Origin: Coffea arabica
Taxonomy: Eukaryota; Streptophyta; Magnoliopsida; Gentianales; Rubiaceae
Assembly: GCF_036785885.1 (NCBI RefSeq)
Contig: NC_092322.1
Coordinates: 17,568,466 to 17,632,465, forward strand
Length of the DNA: 64,000 nucleotides
Direction: 5' to 3'
Shown piece after piece: positions 47,301-59,699 of the stretch. The stretch's first letter is position 1; each line of letters begins with the position of its first letter. The position numbers and the translations under genes were made by a program. The notes under the pieces were generated by a model that saw only the letters and a list, made by a program, of their open reading frames with translations, was not told where the DNA came from and made no database searches.

Positions 47301-50300
47301 CGCTGCGAGACAGCAGGAGTACATACATTGCTACTGATGATGGCTGCTCTAACAGATTCGCCAAACCACCGTCCAAGAGAATTTGCAGAAGGTAATGAGG
47401 GCCTAATAAACCAATAAAATTAGCTTTCGGAAGTTTGTGAATTGGAAAGATGATCTACATTTTAAAAGGTCACGAATACTCACAAAACATGAAGTGCAAC
47501 TGATAACTGACTATGATGTTCACATAGTAGACGAAAAGAATTCCACAAGTACCAAGAATCAATCTGCAATTCATGCAATCAGATAAAAACAAAAGTCACA
47601 AAAAAGAAAATCATACATTACGGGTAATAAGAAACCCAAAAACATTTTAAATCTTAATTTGGAGGGTCACTCTTTTTTTCCTTTCATTTTGAGAAGGTAA
47701 TAATTTTATAAAGATGCACCAAGAAGGCACAGCTCAAGATTAAAAAAAAAAAAAAAGAAGTTATCTTCTTAGACCATGTGACCCCAATCACAAAAAATCA
47801 ACAAAAGAATAACTAATAGCTGAGTAATTGGCATATATCCATAAAACTAAGGGTGTCACAGAATTAACATTTGAGCTCTTCTTGATTTTGATGGTTTCCA
47901 TTGGAAACTTTGCTGTTCCACACTCTCCACAGCATCCAAAAGATACACAAATCACATATCTCATCCAGCTCTCTTCCTTTTGAGTAAAATTTCCAGCTTG
48001 GTGTCACTCTCACGAGATGCATACTTTGATGCATCTATTAATTTATAACACCAAAACAGAAATTCCCCGAAAAAAGATTTCTTGGGCATTTTTATTTCCC
48101 CATACCATGCACTACATGTAGATAGATAACAAACCCTGCGATATAATTTAATAAATATCTCAAGCAGCTAGAAGTGCTAGAACTATATATTTCTACATCC
48201 TAAAATGCAATCCACCCAAAATGTTTGACCATTAACTCACCATATGATCAGGATTTGCACCTCCAGCATCACTGTCGGATTTCTCTAGTGGAATCGTAAG
48301 CCATAACTTCACACAAAAATGCAGTGTGTAAACAAATAGAACAGTAAAATAAAGAGAAGATACACTAAACAGAAAAAATAATAATTCAAAAAAGCAGATG
48401 GTAAACTTAAATTTGAGATCCAGTTTTGAATGGAACCTGCATACTGGTTAGATTCTGCAGAATTTCATTCACGCATCTAGCATAATTGGCACAGGATGGT
48501 CCCTTGGGTGAAGGAAGAAGACATGCCTGTAGGAAAAAAGTAATCAGTTTCTTACACATATATGTAAATACAATGGGATGAAAACATTCATATGTATAGA
48601 AAGAAAATGAGACCTTAAGCCTTCAATTCAATTTCTACCAGCTAATGCACTGATACCATTTACTTCTTTAGACTGACAACATTTATAAACATAAAAAACT
48701 CTCAGTAGCACAAGAAAAATAATAGTGCAAAGATTTTCAACATAAATGAAACCGCAACTTCCTATTACTTTCAAGTTTGTATAATGAATATGCACAATAG
48801 CAATCATTATGAAAATAAGATATTCATGAAGCAAACTTTTAAAATTGAAGGAGTTTTTTTTTTTTTGGGGGGGGGGGGGGGGGCGGCCTGCTGACAGTAA
48901 AAAGAAAAAATAAGAGGAAAGAGAATTAGAAGGGAAAAATCATAATGAAGTAGAAAAATGAACCTTGCGCTGCCAATTTGCAGATTCACTTTAAAATGGA
49001 AAAGCCAAGGGCATATGTATGGGTTGCATGCACAGATGCAGGAATTATAACTTCTGATTTTTTTGGGGATAATTTCAGAAACCTCCCTTGAGTTTTTAAA
49101 TAATTTCATTTAGCTTCCTCGAGGTTTTAAAAATTACACATACCTCCCTTGTCATTTAAAATGACACTACCACCCTTAAATATTTTAATGACATTCCCTT
49201 ATTTGGTATGTTTATACTTAGAATGACTTTTAAAATTTTTTTTTTCTTTTTCTTCTTATTCCTTTTTTTAGTTTTTTGCCAATAAAATTATAGAACTACC
49301 ACTATTACCTCTAGTTCCTATTGTAACCAAATGTTGAATTAGTGATTTTTTTGATGAATTAACTTTCTATGCAATCCCATATTTTTGTTGTTCTTTATTT
49401 TCTATTTTTTGGTATTAAAATTAATAATAAATCAAAAGGAAATGGCCCAAAATCATTACTAAATTATGATAATCCCACTACTTGAAAAATTCATAAACTC
49501 TAAATGAATTATTTCAACATTTTCTTTTCTATCTTATAAATTTAAATCCATAATAAAATACCATCAAAAGTATTCTATCATACTGATAAAATTATTATTA
49601 TAGTTGTTTATCAAATAGTAGGTATGGACATGAAAAATTTGGTACCTTCTCTCATAATTATACTAGATAATCTTATAATTGTATAGGAAAGTAAATTAAA
49701 ACTCATTACACAGGGGCATTTTTGGATATTCATTTAAAAATTTGACAAGTCAATATTGTTTTAAGGTTTTGTCACTAAAACTATCAAATCAAGAGAGGTA
49801 GCTGTAATTTTTCAAACCTCAAGGGAGCTCAGAGAAATTGTTAGAAACCTCAGGAGGAGGTTTCTGAAATTATCCATTTTTTTTGTTGTGAAAGGGGGGG
49901 GGGTTTCAGGTGAAACTTGAATGGATATAGTTCAGGGGCTGCCTAACTTATACAAGGCCTAAACTTAGGGGTATGAGGTGTAATTCTTAAGAGGATATAA
50001 GACAATGTTTTAAGCCCTTTAGGGGCAAATATTTGGATTTCTAACATCTTTGGGGAATGCACTCCCCCCCCCCAACACTCGAAAAAACAATCCAAGAGGT
50101 CTGCCTATGATGAGTAGTAGTAGCTCCGGAGGCCTAAAATGTCAGGGCAAGTGATGATATGCTATGTTAGGCACTCTTTGTTCTACCCCAACATATCCCT
50201 GTCGATATCACATGACACGGGTACTGTTAGGCACTTTGAAAGTTTTAGGGTACATTGAATTTTTGTCATGTGGATGTTGATAGTGCAGGAGGAGGAGAGA

Positions 50301-53300
50301 TGGCCAACAGGCAAGAAACTCATGAGTGGGAAGTGAAGTGGAACATTGAAGCATATCTGTTCACAGCTCAGGGACCTTATTCTGAACAAGTGCAACCGTT
50401 ATGCCTATCTTATATTCAAACGCCACCCATCCCCCCCCTCATCTTCCTTCCCATTGACTAGCAATCAATACTAAGGTCCTTATTCCAACTAAGTGAAACC
50501 CTTGTGCCTATTTCATATTCAATCACCACCCATCATCTCTTACTTTCCTTCTCATTAACTAACATTCTTGTCTTTCTTTCTCATGAAAAAATCAACTCCA
50601 ATTTTCCACCAACAAGAGAGCCATGAATAGATCTGATCCAATGTTCCACTTCGTTTCCCCTCTCATGAGTTTCTTACCCGTTGGCCGTCCCTCCTCCTCC
50701 TTCAATGTCCACATGACAAAAAGAATCAGCGTACCCAAAAATATTTCAGGGTGTCTGAAAAAGATCCCATACCAGTACCTGTGTCATGTCACATCAAGAC
50801 ACAGGTATGTTGGGGGCAAAAAAAGAGTCGGAGTAACATTGCTCAAATGTTTGTTGAAAATTATTGTTCAAGATGGCTGGCCAGAAATTTGTGCAATGGA
50901 GGAATCTTGAACTCCAAACCCCACCACATCAGCAAAACGTAAGATCTACATCTCCAAAATTTTGAGGTCCATATTTTACGTAAAAAGGACACCAATTGCA
51001 GTAAAACGTGGAAGACAAAAAATCAGTAAAACGTGGAGGACAAAAAACCAAAAAAATCTTCTATAAGTAGCTAATTTACCAAAAATTGCAAAAAGTGTTA
51101 ACTTACACACCTGTAAGGAGAGGTGGGAAGCCCAAGATATCTCCTGCTTCAGAGTTATTTCAGAATCCGTACGAAGCACTTCATCTTCAGAATCCAAGTC
51201 GATCCAAGAACTGATCTTGCCTAAATGGCACATGGAAATCTTGTGTTAATACTTGCAATAGAGATCACATACGAACAAAGAAACATATGGATGGACAAGC
51301 ACAATGACAGCAACTAGATCAAATAAGCATAAGATATTGCCAGAAACATACAAACTCAAGGCAAAGCATTCAAGACAAAAAAATGAGACACCTGGAAAGT
51401 ACTCATTGGCCTATTAGATCCAAGCAAATATTCCACAGTGCAAAGAAATGTGAAACTTCCAAAAAAATGCTTTTTCCAATATATGCTTTGCAAAAATTAC
51501 ATTCCCCTACTCAAGATTTAGTAAAATTAAACTCAGCCAGATGGAGTATGTGATGAATACAACTAGACCAGTATAGATTGGAAAACAATTACAGATTCGA
51601 CAATTTCAATTCCTCACACTAAAGAAAATGCATGCCCTCACATTTCAAAAATATTTTTAAAAAAAAGGAAAATTATGCACAATCACTTTAAACATTATTC
51701 AATGTCGGAATCTCAAATTGTCCTCCTAACATAGAGAAAACATGTTCATAAGTAAATCAACTTCAGATAGTAATGACAACAAGCAAAATCAGTAAAAGGA
51801 AAAACTTTTAAAGAAGAATTTGCTGCTGAACAACCATTGAGGGCAAAATGGAAATCGAAAGAATACAATCAAATTAAATTTCCGTTTGAAAGATTCCTTT
51901 CCTTAAGTGTTGTCGTCTCATTTGGTAAATAACCTCATTGCAAATATCACTATTTTAGGGTCATTCAAAATCAGTTTTTCATAACCTTCTGCCGTAGTTG
52001 GCGGAATATATCTCAAACTGTCCTCCTAACATTTAGAAAACATATTCATAAGTAAATCTACATCAAATAGTAACGACAAGAAGTAAAATCAGAAAAAGTA
52101 AAAGCTTTTAAAGAAGAATTTACTTCTAAACAACCATTGAGGATAAAATGGAAATTACAAGAATACAACGAAATCATATTTCCCTTTGAAAGCTTCCTTT
52201 CCTTAAGTATTGTCGTCTCATTTAGTAAATATCCTCGTTGCAAATATGACTATTTTGGCCTCATTCAGAATCTTTTATAATTTCCCACCTTAGGCGGTGG
52301 AGTATATCATCTCCAACTTTCATGTATCTATGTCAATTACCACAAGAAGAAAGCCATACCAACAACATGACCACTCCATTGTGAGGGGCTAAGAACTAAG
52401 TCTGAACCAGCAAATGGCAGTAAACCAGCTCCATTGCTTCCATCATCCATTAAGCTAGGCCTGTATGTTGGGTCCATCTGCAACATGTCAATTTTCTTGG
52501 ATGAGATATACAGCAAATTGCGCGCCATTGATCAACCAGAATAATTTGCGTCATTAAGCAAAAATTTGAAATCAACACAATTCGTAAAACCAGATGACAT
52601 TCAGGACAAGGCAAAGAAGACAATGATAACTGAAAGAAGCTAAAAATGATAAAAAAAAAAACTTAGTCACATAATGCAAATTCTGCAAGTTGGGAGATCC
52701 ATAGGACTTAGAGCTGAGAATAAGCTGACCATATTCAGTAAGATGATATGGCTTTAATTACATTCTTATGCAGAAACACTACTACAGTTTTCCGCTAATT
52801 CTTTAAGTTAACATCAACTACCAAAAGGGTCCATCCAGGTTCAAAAGTGACGATGCACAATGAAATTTAAATCCTCAGAGAATTGAATAATTGGAAGAAA
52901 GGGAAAATAAACCTTCCAACAAATGAATAAGTCACCAGAATATTTACTATACACAAGAAGAACTTGCAGTCTCAAAATTCTTCTTTGCTTCCATCTCCAA
53001 ACAGCGGATAAGAAATGGATACTTTCAGTCAACATAATTGCAGAGTACCTCAAACACATGCTTACTTTAGAGTTCATTATATGCAGCACGATCAATTTCA
53101 GACCACAGTTGGAGACAAGGATCAGCGAAAATGCATTGTTCAATGAACAGAGACCAAAAGTCTCCTCAAGAGATGACATACATAAAAGAAATATGCCAAG
53201 TTTTTGCCTCCTAACAATTACTCTAACAAAGGAGGTAGGGCAATATCCATGGACCACAAAATCCAGGGAAATTACTCCAAGTTTCTGCATAACCTTTGGA

Positions 53301-56300
53301 GATGGTTAGGACAGTTCAGAGTTCCAAGAAAGATGTTTAAGCATATGCAAGCTAATGTGTTTACCATAGACTTAGGTAATTTTATTTAACAGGTGTAGTT
53401 TGGTCAGGTCAGCCTTATTAAAATATATGCAAGCTAATGTGTTTACCATAGAAAGTAGGTATTTCCATTTAATAGGTGTAGTCTGGGTCAGATCAAGGTC
53501 AAACAATTTTGGTCAGTAAATGTGTCAGTCGGGTGTGTACTGAGAGTTCAAAAACTCCAATGATTTCATTCTCCAATACATTGATGATGAAGTTATCATC
53601 TTCAACATAAAACTAGACAGGTAATAGCTAACGATCTTTAGCTTTTCTTGCCCTCCAATTAACTTTAAAATTCAGCTCTCCCATTAACTCTTGTAATGTG
53701 ACACATAATATAACACCATCATAGCATAAAATACCACCAGAATTGCCGAGCTAAAATTTGCGCTTATGCAAATATATTTATGATCATACAAAAGTACACG
53801 TCTATGATTAGCAAAGGCAAGTGACCAACAAGCAGGTAAAACAATTTGCACAAAAAATGCTGGTTGATGATGAATGAGAAGTACCTACTCATTATGGTAA
53901 GTATGGAGCTAAAACTAGCTGTGCCGAAATGCAACCAAAGATGATCATTCCATGAGATCCAAGACATATTAGACCTTTCCAGTAGGAAAAATAGAAATCG
54001 CTCTCGAATAATGACATTATCCACCTCCTAAGACGGGCATGCCTCAAAACATCATTCAGAATTACACTGCAAGTAAATAATGCGAAGTGAAAAAACATAG
54101 TTCTAGAAAGCCATTACACTAATACCTGGTGGACAGGTATAGTTCTCTTAAAACCAGTAAACCAACAGACTCACATCAGGGTTTTCATATCAGTTGTCAG
54201 AAAAGTTCATATAAGACCAACCTATAAAAGATTTAGCTAATATCATTACAAGTAAACCAATTACCTTCATCTATCAAGCACTACATGCAATTAAATGACA
54301 AGGGAAGAAAAACCTCAAAATTTTAAAAAATATCCTGCTTATGCACTATACCATATTGAAGTAAAGCAATTCTTTCTTCCATGATGCAAGAAGATCTTGC
54401 CAACAACTTTTCTTCAACAAAGCAAAATATCACTCAGTAACAACTGTAACTCTTCAACAGAATGAGCTAATCCCATAGTCATCCATAAAGTAAAATTTTC
54501 TCAAGGACGAAGACCTTTTTGACAAAGACCAAAAGCATAAGCCACAAGACTAGTAAAGCCTCCGACTCTCCTTTAACATATAAGTATCTAAGTCCTACAT
54601 GCCTAAACTATTAAACTTGACACATCCTCCACAGTGGGGAGAATTTCTGATAGTTAACAAGAAACCGAACCCATGACTTCTGGGAATTAAATAAACAACT
54701 TAAGTTGACCACAAGAAGATAATAGCATATCCATAGTGAGGACATCATGGCACCTCCCAACCGATTAGAAAGCTTCTTGCATAAAAGTAGTTTTACAACC
54801 CTCAACTTAAGCTTCCACTACAGGTTTTTCCAAAATTTGAAGTCTCATATTAAGCATACTTGGCATATAGTAGTCACAATACAATTCCTACTGAGTTTGC
54901 TTTGGTCTTATACGTTGGACCAAAAATGGTCACATGAGATAATTTCTGTATGCTGGCGCAGCTATCCCGAACGAATAACCAACTTCAATATGCAACCTTG
55001 TATATATCCAACACATTGTAGTCATTGAGAAAACCAGACATAAAAGTAGGTAACTATTATCTCATTTTTGTTTGCCAAAAGACCAAAATTAAAGTACTTA
55101 ACCGGAATTTTAACTTGTGATTTAGTCATAAAAATGCGATTTAGTAGAACTACTAAGTAGAAAAGGGTAGGTAGGTTCCAATCCAATTAAAGCATTTGAA
55201 TTTCTTAAGCTTTCAACTAAGAGTTGTCAAAAACAAGAAAACAAATTATAAAATCTATCTAGATTATGAAATTTTTGAAATGACATACAAATTCAAAATG
55301 CCTAAACTGCTGAAAACATTAACTTTGCCCAGATTTAAATGAAAAATAATGTAGCTAATAGCCAGTAAGTACACTTTTATGTTCCACAATCTAAAAGTAG
55401 AAAACTAGGAACTATTAGCACAATGATATAGGTAAGCGCACTGACCATTCACACTCACTGCCAGCTATTCAGCTGATGTGTGATTGGCTAATTAGCCACC
55501 AAATGCCAAAGGAACACTGCATTTATGTGCAAATTTGTCTGGCAGGAAATATAAGACTACCAAGACACAAGGAAAAAAAATTACCAAGACACATGATAAG
55601 AAAATCCAGAAAAGTTGCTTAGCAGAACATGGGAGATCAATGGCTAACTTTCACAAACTAAATGTCAACTAGTGAAGACTTTAACCCTCAAGCGATCTAC
55701 CAGGTACTGACCTAGGACTTGGATTTATCAACGACAATAGAAGCAGGAAAAAGAGCACCGAGAAACACTGAGAGACATGGGGCTGTGGTAAGCAACTTGT
55801 ATTCCTATTAATTTTAGGACAAAATCTCATAAAGTTTCAAAATCGAGTTTTAGTTTTTCCCTATTTTCTTTGAAAATCAATTAGTAAGGTTGTCAAGAAA
55901 GGAAAACCTTCTTAACACATGATTTCTCAACAATAGAAGGTAGACAACTTCCTGAATCTTTTCAGGTATCAGGAGAATGTTAACTCCCTTGATAGCAATT
56001 GAAATTCATATGAATGACAAGTAGCATTCGACATTAGGTTTTGTTTAGTTCATAGAACTAATAAATGATGTTCCAAAATCACCAGGAAGTGACTCGCTCA
56101 GGTCCACTACACCTAACTTATCCAAATTGTCCAGCATGGTTGTACTTAACTCTCAACGTTGCTTTTAAATGATTGATTGAATTATGACTTATCCCTACTT
56201 GCTTGTTCTGTGTAAATTAAGTTCACTTCCTTGTCTTCATCTCTTACTTTTTCTTCTTTTTCTGGTTTCCTCTACAACAACATAGTATGCAATATTGACC

Positions 56301-59300
56301 GGGATTTTTAGCAACAGGCAACAGGTACCAAAATTTTGACACTCATTTTTAGTTGTTAGAAATGGAAATATGGGTTTACAAGACCCCACTGTCAGTTCTC
56401 GAATAGCCATCCCCACCCTAGTTATCTATTCAACCTCCACATTTTTTTATTATTCTAGAGAAAATGGAAGAGAAGCGATCAAGTAAAGAAAGTGAACTGA
56501 GATGTCTCCAGCATGCACAACAAACCACCAGGCCCCCTCATCTTAACCTTCCCTTCCATTATTGCTGCTTATCTCATTCTTCCCTTTTCCCCACCTAGGC
56601 TGCCAACTGCTCTTTCTACCTCTCTGCCTCAAAGGTTGTCAATGCATGTTGGTAGAAGTTATAGCAAAATTTTCGGATAATTGAAAAAAATTCAAAAATA
56701 TTTACAATGCCTCATAAAATTTTTTAGAGCATACAGGCTGAAAAACAATTAGTAATTTATGGAATTTCATTTGATGTATTATCTGGATTTTGGTAATCTA
56801 TGGTCACCATTTTACTGGCCAATTCTTTTGGATCTTCTCCTGAATTTTTCTTAGCCTAGGCAAGTAAAGGAGTTCAACTATGCATGTATGGCAAAGAAAA
56901 GTAAAAGGTAACAAAAGAAGGGCGTATCACTTTTAAATCTCATTCCTATATCGTAACAAACTCCACATAAGATAAACAGACTAAATATTGTCTTACAGCC
57001 TTTTCACACATTAATAGTCCACTCAATTTTAGCAAGAGAAACAAGGAAGCACAATGATAGATTTAAAATGCGCTTGAAATATCTCTATTCAAAATCTTCT
57101 AGAATACATCAATATTGGACAGAGCCTCCTTCCACCTACAGCGCATCCATGTTTACACCACATGACACGAGTGTCGGTAGGTACAGAGTACATATCTGAC
57201 TCAGTCAATCTCAAGTGGGTGTTCTGACTTTATTTCCATCTCAAGGCTCTGGTTCTCAAGATGAGAAGCACACAACCACACTATAATGTTATAATGGAAG
57301 AGATAGCAATGAACCTGGTTAAAAGATGGTGTCGTTTGCATTAAAAAATCAGAAAAGAAAAAATAACAAGAATGAGATGGAGAAGATGGTGTTAAGTGAG
57401 AAATGCCAGTAAAAACCAAAACACCACGTGAGAGTTAAGTTTAACCATGTGAGAGAAATAAGTCAGGTAAGATAAGCATGGTCCGATCTGAATGATCACT
57501 CATTGATAATTTTGCAACATCTACTACTAATTATTGATTTCTTAAATTGGCCAACTCCTTCCACATAAGACTGTACTATGCTTGATGACATTAATTTTTT
57601 CCTAGTACTCAAGAAAGTTAAGGAGCTATCTGATTTTCCTTGATAAAGTATTTAATATAGAAAAAATTCTCTCTCTTGAACACCAATTACTATCCACTTA
57701 AGTATTCGTCACATATGAAAATTAACAATGTAATATGAACTGTATGAAGTTTTTTTGGTGAAACAAGTATGAGAATCATATGTTGGTGGAGTTCACCACT
57801 TACCCATACTTGACTCATTTGACTCTTTTGCACTATAGCATTACCATGTACTTGTACATGTTAACATCTTAATGGCTAAACACAAAACCCACCTCACCCT
57901 CGTAACATAGTGTTGGCTAATACCCATGTTGGATGTTGTTGGGCTCTTTTACCAAAGAGCTAGCTTTTGGAGTGGGAAGGCCCAAGAACACCCACCATTG
58001 GATCAGAGCCCGGTTACAACAACTCAGCCCAAAAAATTTCAGGCAATCTAGAAAATAATCACGCCAAACTTAGGGCCCGATGCATGAAAGGGAAATCATT
58101 GGGTTGTCCCACATTGGTTGTAGAAGGGGCTAGGTGTTGGTTTACAAGTGTAAGAGAAAAACCCCACCCTTAGCTAGCATTCGGGGTGGTAGGCCCACTA
58201 GAGCCTAAGACATAGAACTACCCAGCAAACCTTGTTTTGGAGGTTGATTCATAGAAAGGAAAACGAGTTTTATAGCATATATTGTACATTCTATAACTCC
58301 AAACGCTTCATCAGTAAAGGCTCAATTGCTTCTACCAAGATGCAGTTAGTAAAACATGCAGAAGTGACAAGGTAAGATGACAGCTGGCTAAAGACCTGTT
58401 TCAAGGTTATTTTGATGATAAAGTCAACTGCAATTAAATTTTATAATATCCTCCTTATTTTCAAAGACCTAAAATCAAGATTAAACTCTTCAACCTACCG
58501 TCAAACTGGGATAATCAAGTCCTAGAAATTTTACCCATTATGAAAATGGACAAGGAGTCTAAATAATGTCGCGTCAACAACCAATGAGAAAAGTAAGAAG
58601 TCCAATGTTCAATATTCTCAATTTCAAGGCTATTTGACGCATCAGAATATGCTGTCGGTGATTTACTGACCATTCACACATAGCAACACAGCCTTAAGGG
58701 CTGATATTGGTGTGGCTGGCTAATTAATCACCAAAAACATGCAAAATTAAATCGAACAAAAAGCATGAATTTGGTGTAAGCATTTTTTTTGTAGCATTTT
58801 AAACTCCAATTTTACTCCTATAACCACTATAACTAACAACATAACTATCATTTCATCAAATAAATATTAAAACATCATAAATTTGCTTTAATGGTAAAAA
58901 TTTGAGGGAAATCAGTTCATACATAAGAAACAAAAAGCTATTTACTCCTATATTTCACAGACATTCGTTGTGCATTTAATCATCCACATTTTCGACCAAA
59001 AAAGAAAAATAAATGTAAATCAAACACAAGTTATAAATATCTAGTGCTTTTCTCAAAACGTTAGACATGAGAATACAGACTAACCAAAAGGGACACAAAG
59101 AAATAATGGGAATGCACCATTTGAGCCACTTCATCAATTAACTACTAAACATCAGAATTTTGCGTTAATAACAAAAATTTTCATGAAATTAGTCCGAAAC
59201 AAAAAAAAAATAAAAAACTATATATCCCTATATTGCTAGACATTGTGGTGCGCTTAGCATTATTTCCACATTTTAGACCAAAAATTTAAAAAAAAAAAAC

Positions 59301-59551
59301 ACAAACACACATGCACAACCACCAGAAAAGTGAACGTAAATCAAACAACAATAAAGTACAAATTATCTAGTGCTTTCTCAAACTGTCAGAAATGAGAATA
59401 CAGACAGACTAACCAAAGGGGCTACAACGAAATCGAAGCCGCCATGGAGGTTAGAAGAGAGAAGCTGAGGCACGTCGTCGCTGAACTCCGTCTCCACGCC
59501 ACAGTATCTAGACTCGCTCTTCTCATCACCTGTCCTCTCTCCAAGCGGCAT
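37679..59551 (-). CDS. PRMT5: Protein arginine N-methyltransferase 5 (type II, symmetric)
   Basis: Makes symmetric dimethylarginine on histones (H4R3), Sm proteins and others, from S-adenosylmethionine; nuclear and cytosolic. Exons: 59551-59414, 52477-52360, 51220-51111, 48526-48437, 48306-48241, 47563-47484, 47402-47327, 47235-47149, 46719-46635, 46384-46293, 46179-46144, 46044-45976, 44801-44733, 44646-44593, 44478-44404, 41923-41831, 41710-41607, 40989-40941, 40819-40733, 40145-40040, 39818-39731, 38102-38009, 37762-37679. All have GT-AG borders and join in frame to 1950 bp, 649 residues (Arabidopsis PRMT5 is about 640). Start MPLGERTG and end GRSYWVGL are family-typical. The TIM-barrel half spans ~1-290 (SYRPSLM-like, [28 protein letters not shown]). 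The SAM site has [15 protein letters not shown] and YAVEKNPNA; the double-Glu loop is [19 protein letters not shown]. Exon 16 starts SLVKLEGW where the family has NLVK. Intron 1 is 6.9 kb. Confidence 0.96.
41924..44403. repeat. PRMT5 intron 15 with stacked tandem duplications
   Basis: This 2.5-kb intron holds two sets of direct repeats. At about 42560-43080, copies ~240-250 bp apart share CTCACATGAAGA, ACTACT, CTGGCATTTTCAAGCTC and ATTCTTxAACTT. At about 43165-43420, two copies 123 bp apart share AGTCCATTAGTCAAGTAG and AACAGATGTAACAG. A plus-strand 77-codon frame (43354-43587) begins in the latter and has no domain I recognise. Neither set alters the splice sites. Confidence 0.65.
44485..44571. 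repeat. 41-bp tandem duplication in PRMT5 intron 14
   Basis: A unit containing AATAATCATTAGTTTCAAAT and CTCTTCAACTATCATGTCT occurs twice, back to back and virtually identical, just upstream (gene sense) of exon 15. The acceptor of exon 15 is outside the repeat. Confidence 0.85.
48854..48883. repeat. T13-G17 homopolymer junction in PRMT5 intron 3
   Basis: A run of about 13 T is followed directly by 17 G. On the transcribed strand sense this gives C17-A13 in the pre-mRNA. It may be a sequencing or assembly weak point. Other G runs in the gene lie at 38626-38638 and 39243-39254. Confidence 0.85.
49065..49875. mobile_element. MULE-like MITE in PRMT5 intron 3
   Basis: Both ends, read inward, carry GGATAATTTCAGAAACCTCC. 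They go on with related TTGAGGTTT, AATTTC and AAAAATTACA segments over about 90 bp. Flanks are runs of A/T (ATTTTTTT on both sides), compatible with a 9-bp duplication but not proof. The centre is A/T-rich and non-coding. It sits about 550 bp from exon 4 and 1.2 kb from exon 3 and spares their splice sites. Confidence 0.7.
51711..52310. repeat. 300-bp tandem duplication in PRMT5 intron 2
   Basis: Two copies, 51711-52010 and 52011-52310, keep a register of exactly 300 bp at the starts (TCTCAAATTG and TCTCAAACTG) and share CCTCCTAACAT, AAAGAAGAATTT, CAACCATTGAGG and TTGTCGTCTCATTT. Identity is about 85-90%. The second copy ends about 50 bp from the exon 2 donor at 52359. Confidence 0.85.
53343..53506. 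repeat. 82-bp tandem duplication in PRMT5 intron 1
   Basis: ATATGCAAGCTAATGTGTTT and ACCATAGA recur at about 53343 and 53425, followed in both by AGGTxTTTTxATTTAA and AGGTGTAGT. The copies differ by small changes. Confidence 0.75.
57890..58212 (+). mobile_element. TRIM-like retroelement in PRMT5 intron 1
   Basis: At 57998-58015 the sequence TTGGATCAGAGCCCGGTT resembles the tRNA-iMet primer-binding site that follows a plant 5' LTR. The ~110 bp before it and 58105-58212 after it both end with a similar block (AGCTAGCxTT, GGGxAGGCCCA, ending CA). The second begins TGTCCCACATTGG, a frequent LTR start. Only about 100 bp separates the two, far too little for gag or pol, as in TRIMs. The left boundary is approximate. 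Confidence 0.45.
58830..59432. repeat. Tandem duplication (~329 bp) covering the PRMT5 exon 1-intron 1 junction
   Basis: Copy A (about 58830-59105) and copy B (about 59125-59432) share AAAATTT, CCTATAT, CATTTT, GACCAAAAA, AATCTAGTGCTTT-like and GAGAATACAGACTAACC blocks in order, offset by 329 bp. Copy B contains the last bases of exon 1 and its GTTAGT donor (59413-59408). Copy A carries the same context, with GTTAGTCTG on the minus strand next to CCCTTTTG, inside intron 1 at about 59076-59092. Confidence 0.7.
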
Positions 59552-59638
59552 TTTCCTTCAAGTTTTGGTTAATTGTGAGGGAAATTGAGAAGAATTTGCA
59601 GGCGGGAGCAAGAAGAGGGTTTTAGGGAGGGTTTTGAA

Positions 59639-59648
59639 CTTTATATAG
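59639..59648 (-). promoter_or_regulatory. PRMT5: TATA box of PRMT5
   Basis: The minus strand reads CTATATAAAG, 88-97 bp upstream of the ATG at 59551. A leader of about 55-65 nt is implied. Placement is good for a plant core promoter. Confidence 0.6.
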
Positions 59649-59688
59649 GGAGTAAAGAATCGAGAGGTGGTCTGCGGTGTCGGGAAGC

Positions 59689-59696
59689 TAGGGTTT
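59689..59696 (-). promoter_or_regulatory. PRMT5: Telo-box (AAACCCTA) upstream of PRMT5
   Basis: AAACCCTA on the minus strand sits about 40 bp upstream of the TATA box. CCCTAAAACCCT-type sequence recurs near 59615-59630. Telo-boxes are common in promoters of plant translation, cell-cycle and other growth genes. This is a motif match only. Confidence 0.45.
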
Positions 59697-59699
59697 TGA

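Noticed and set aside
52841..53309. 149- and 128-codon frames on opposite strands in PRMT5 intron 1
   Set aside because: They overlap each other, have no recognisable content, and fall in an intron.
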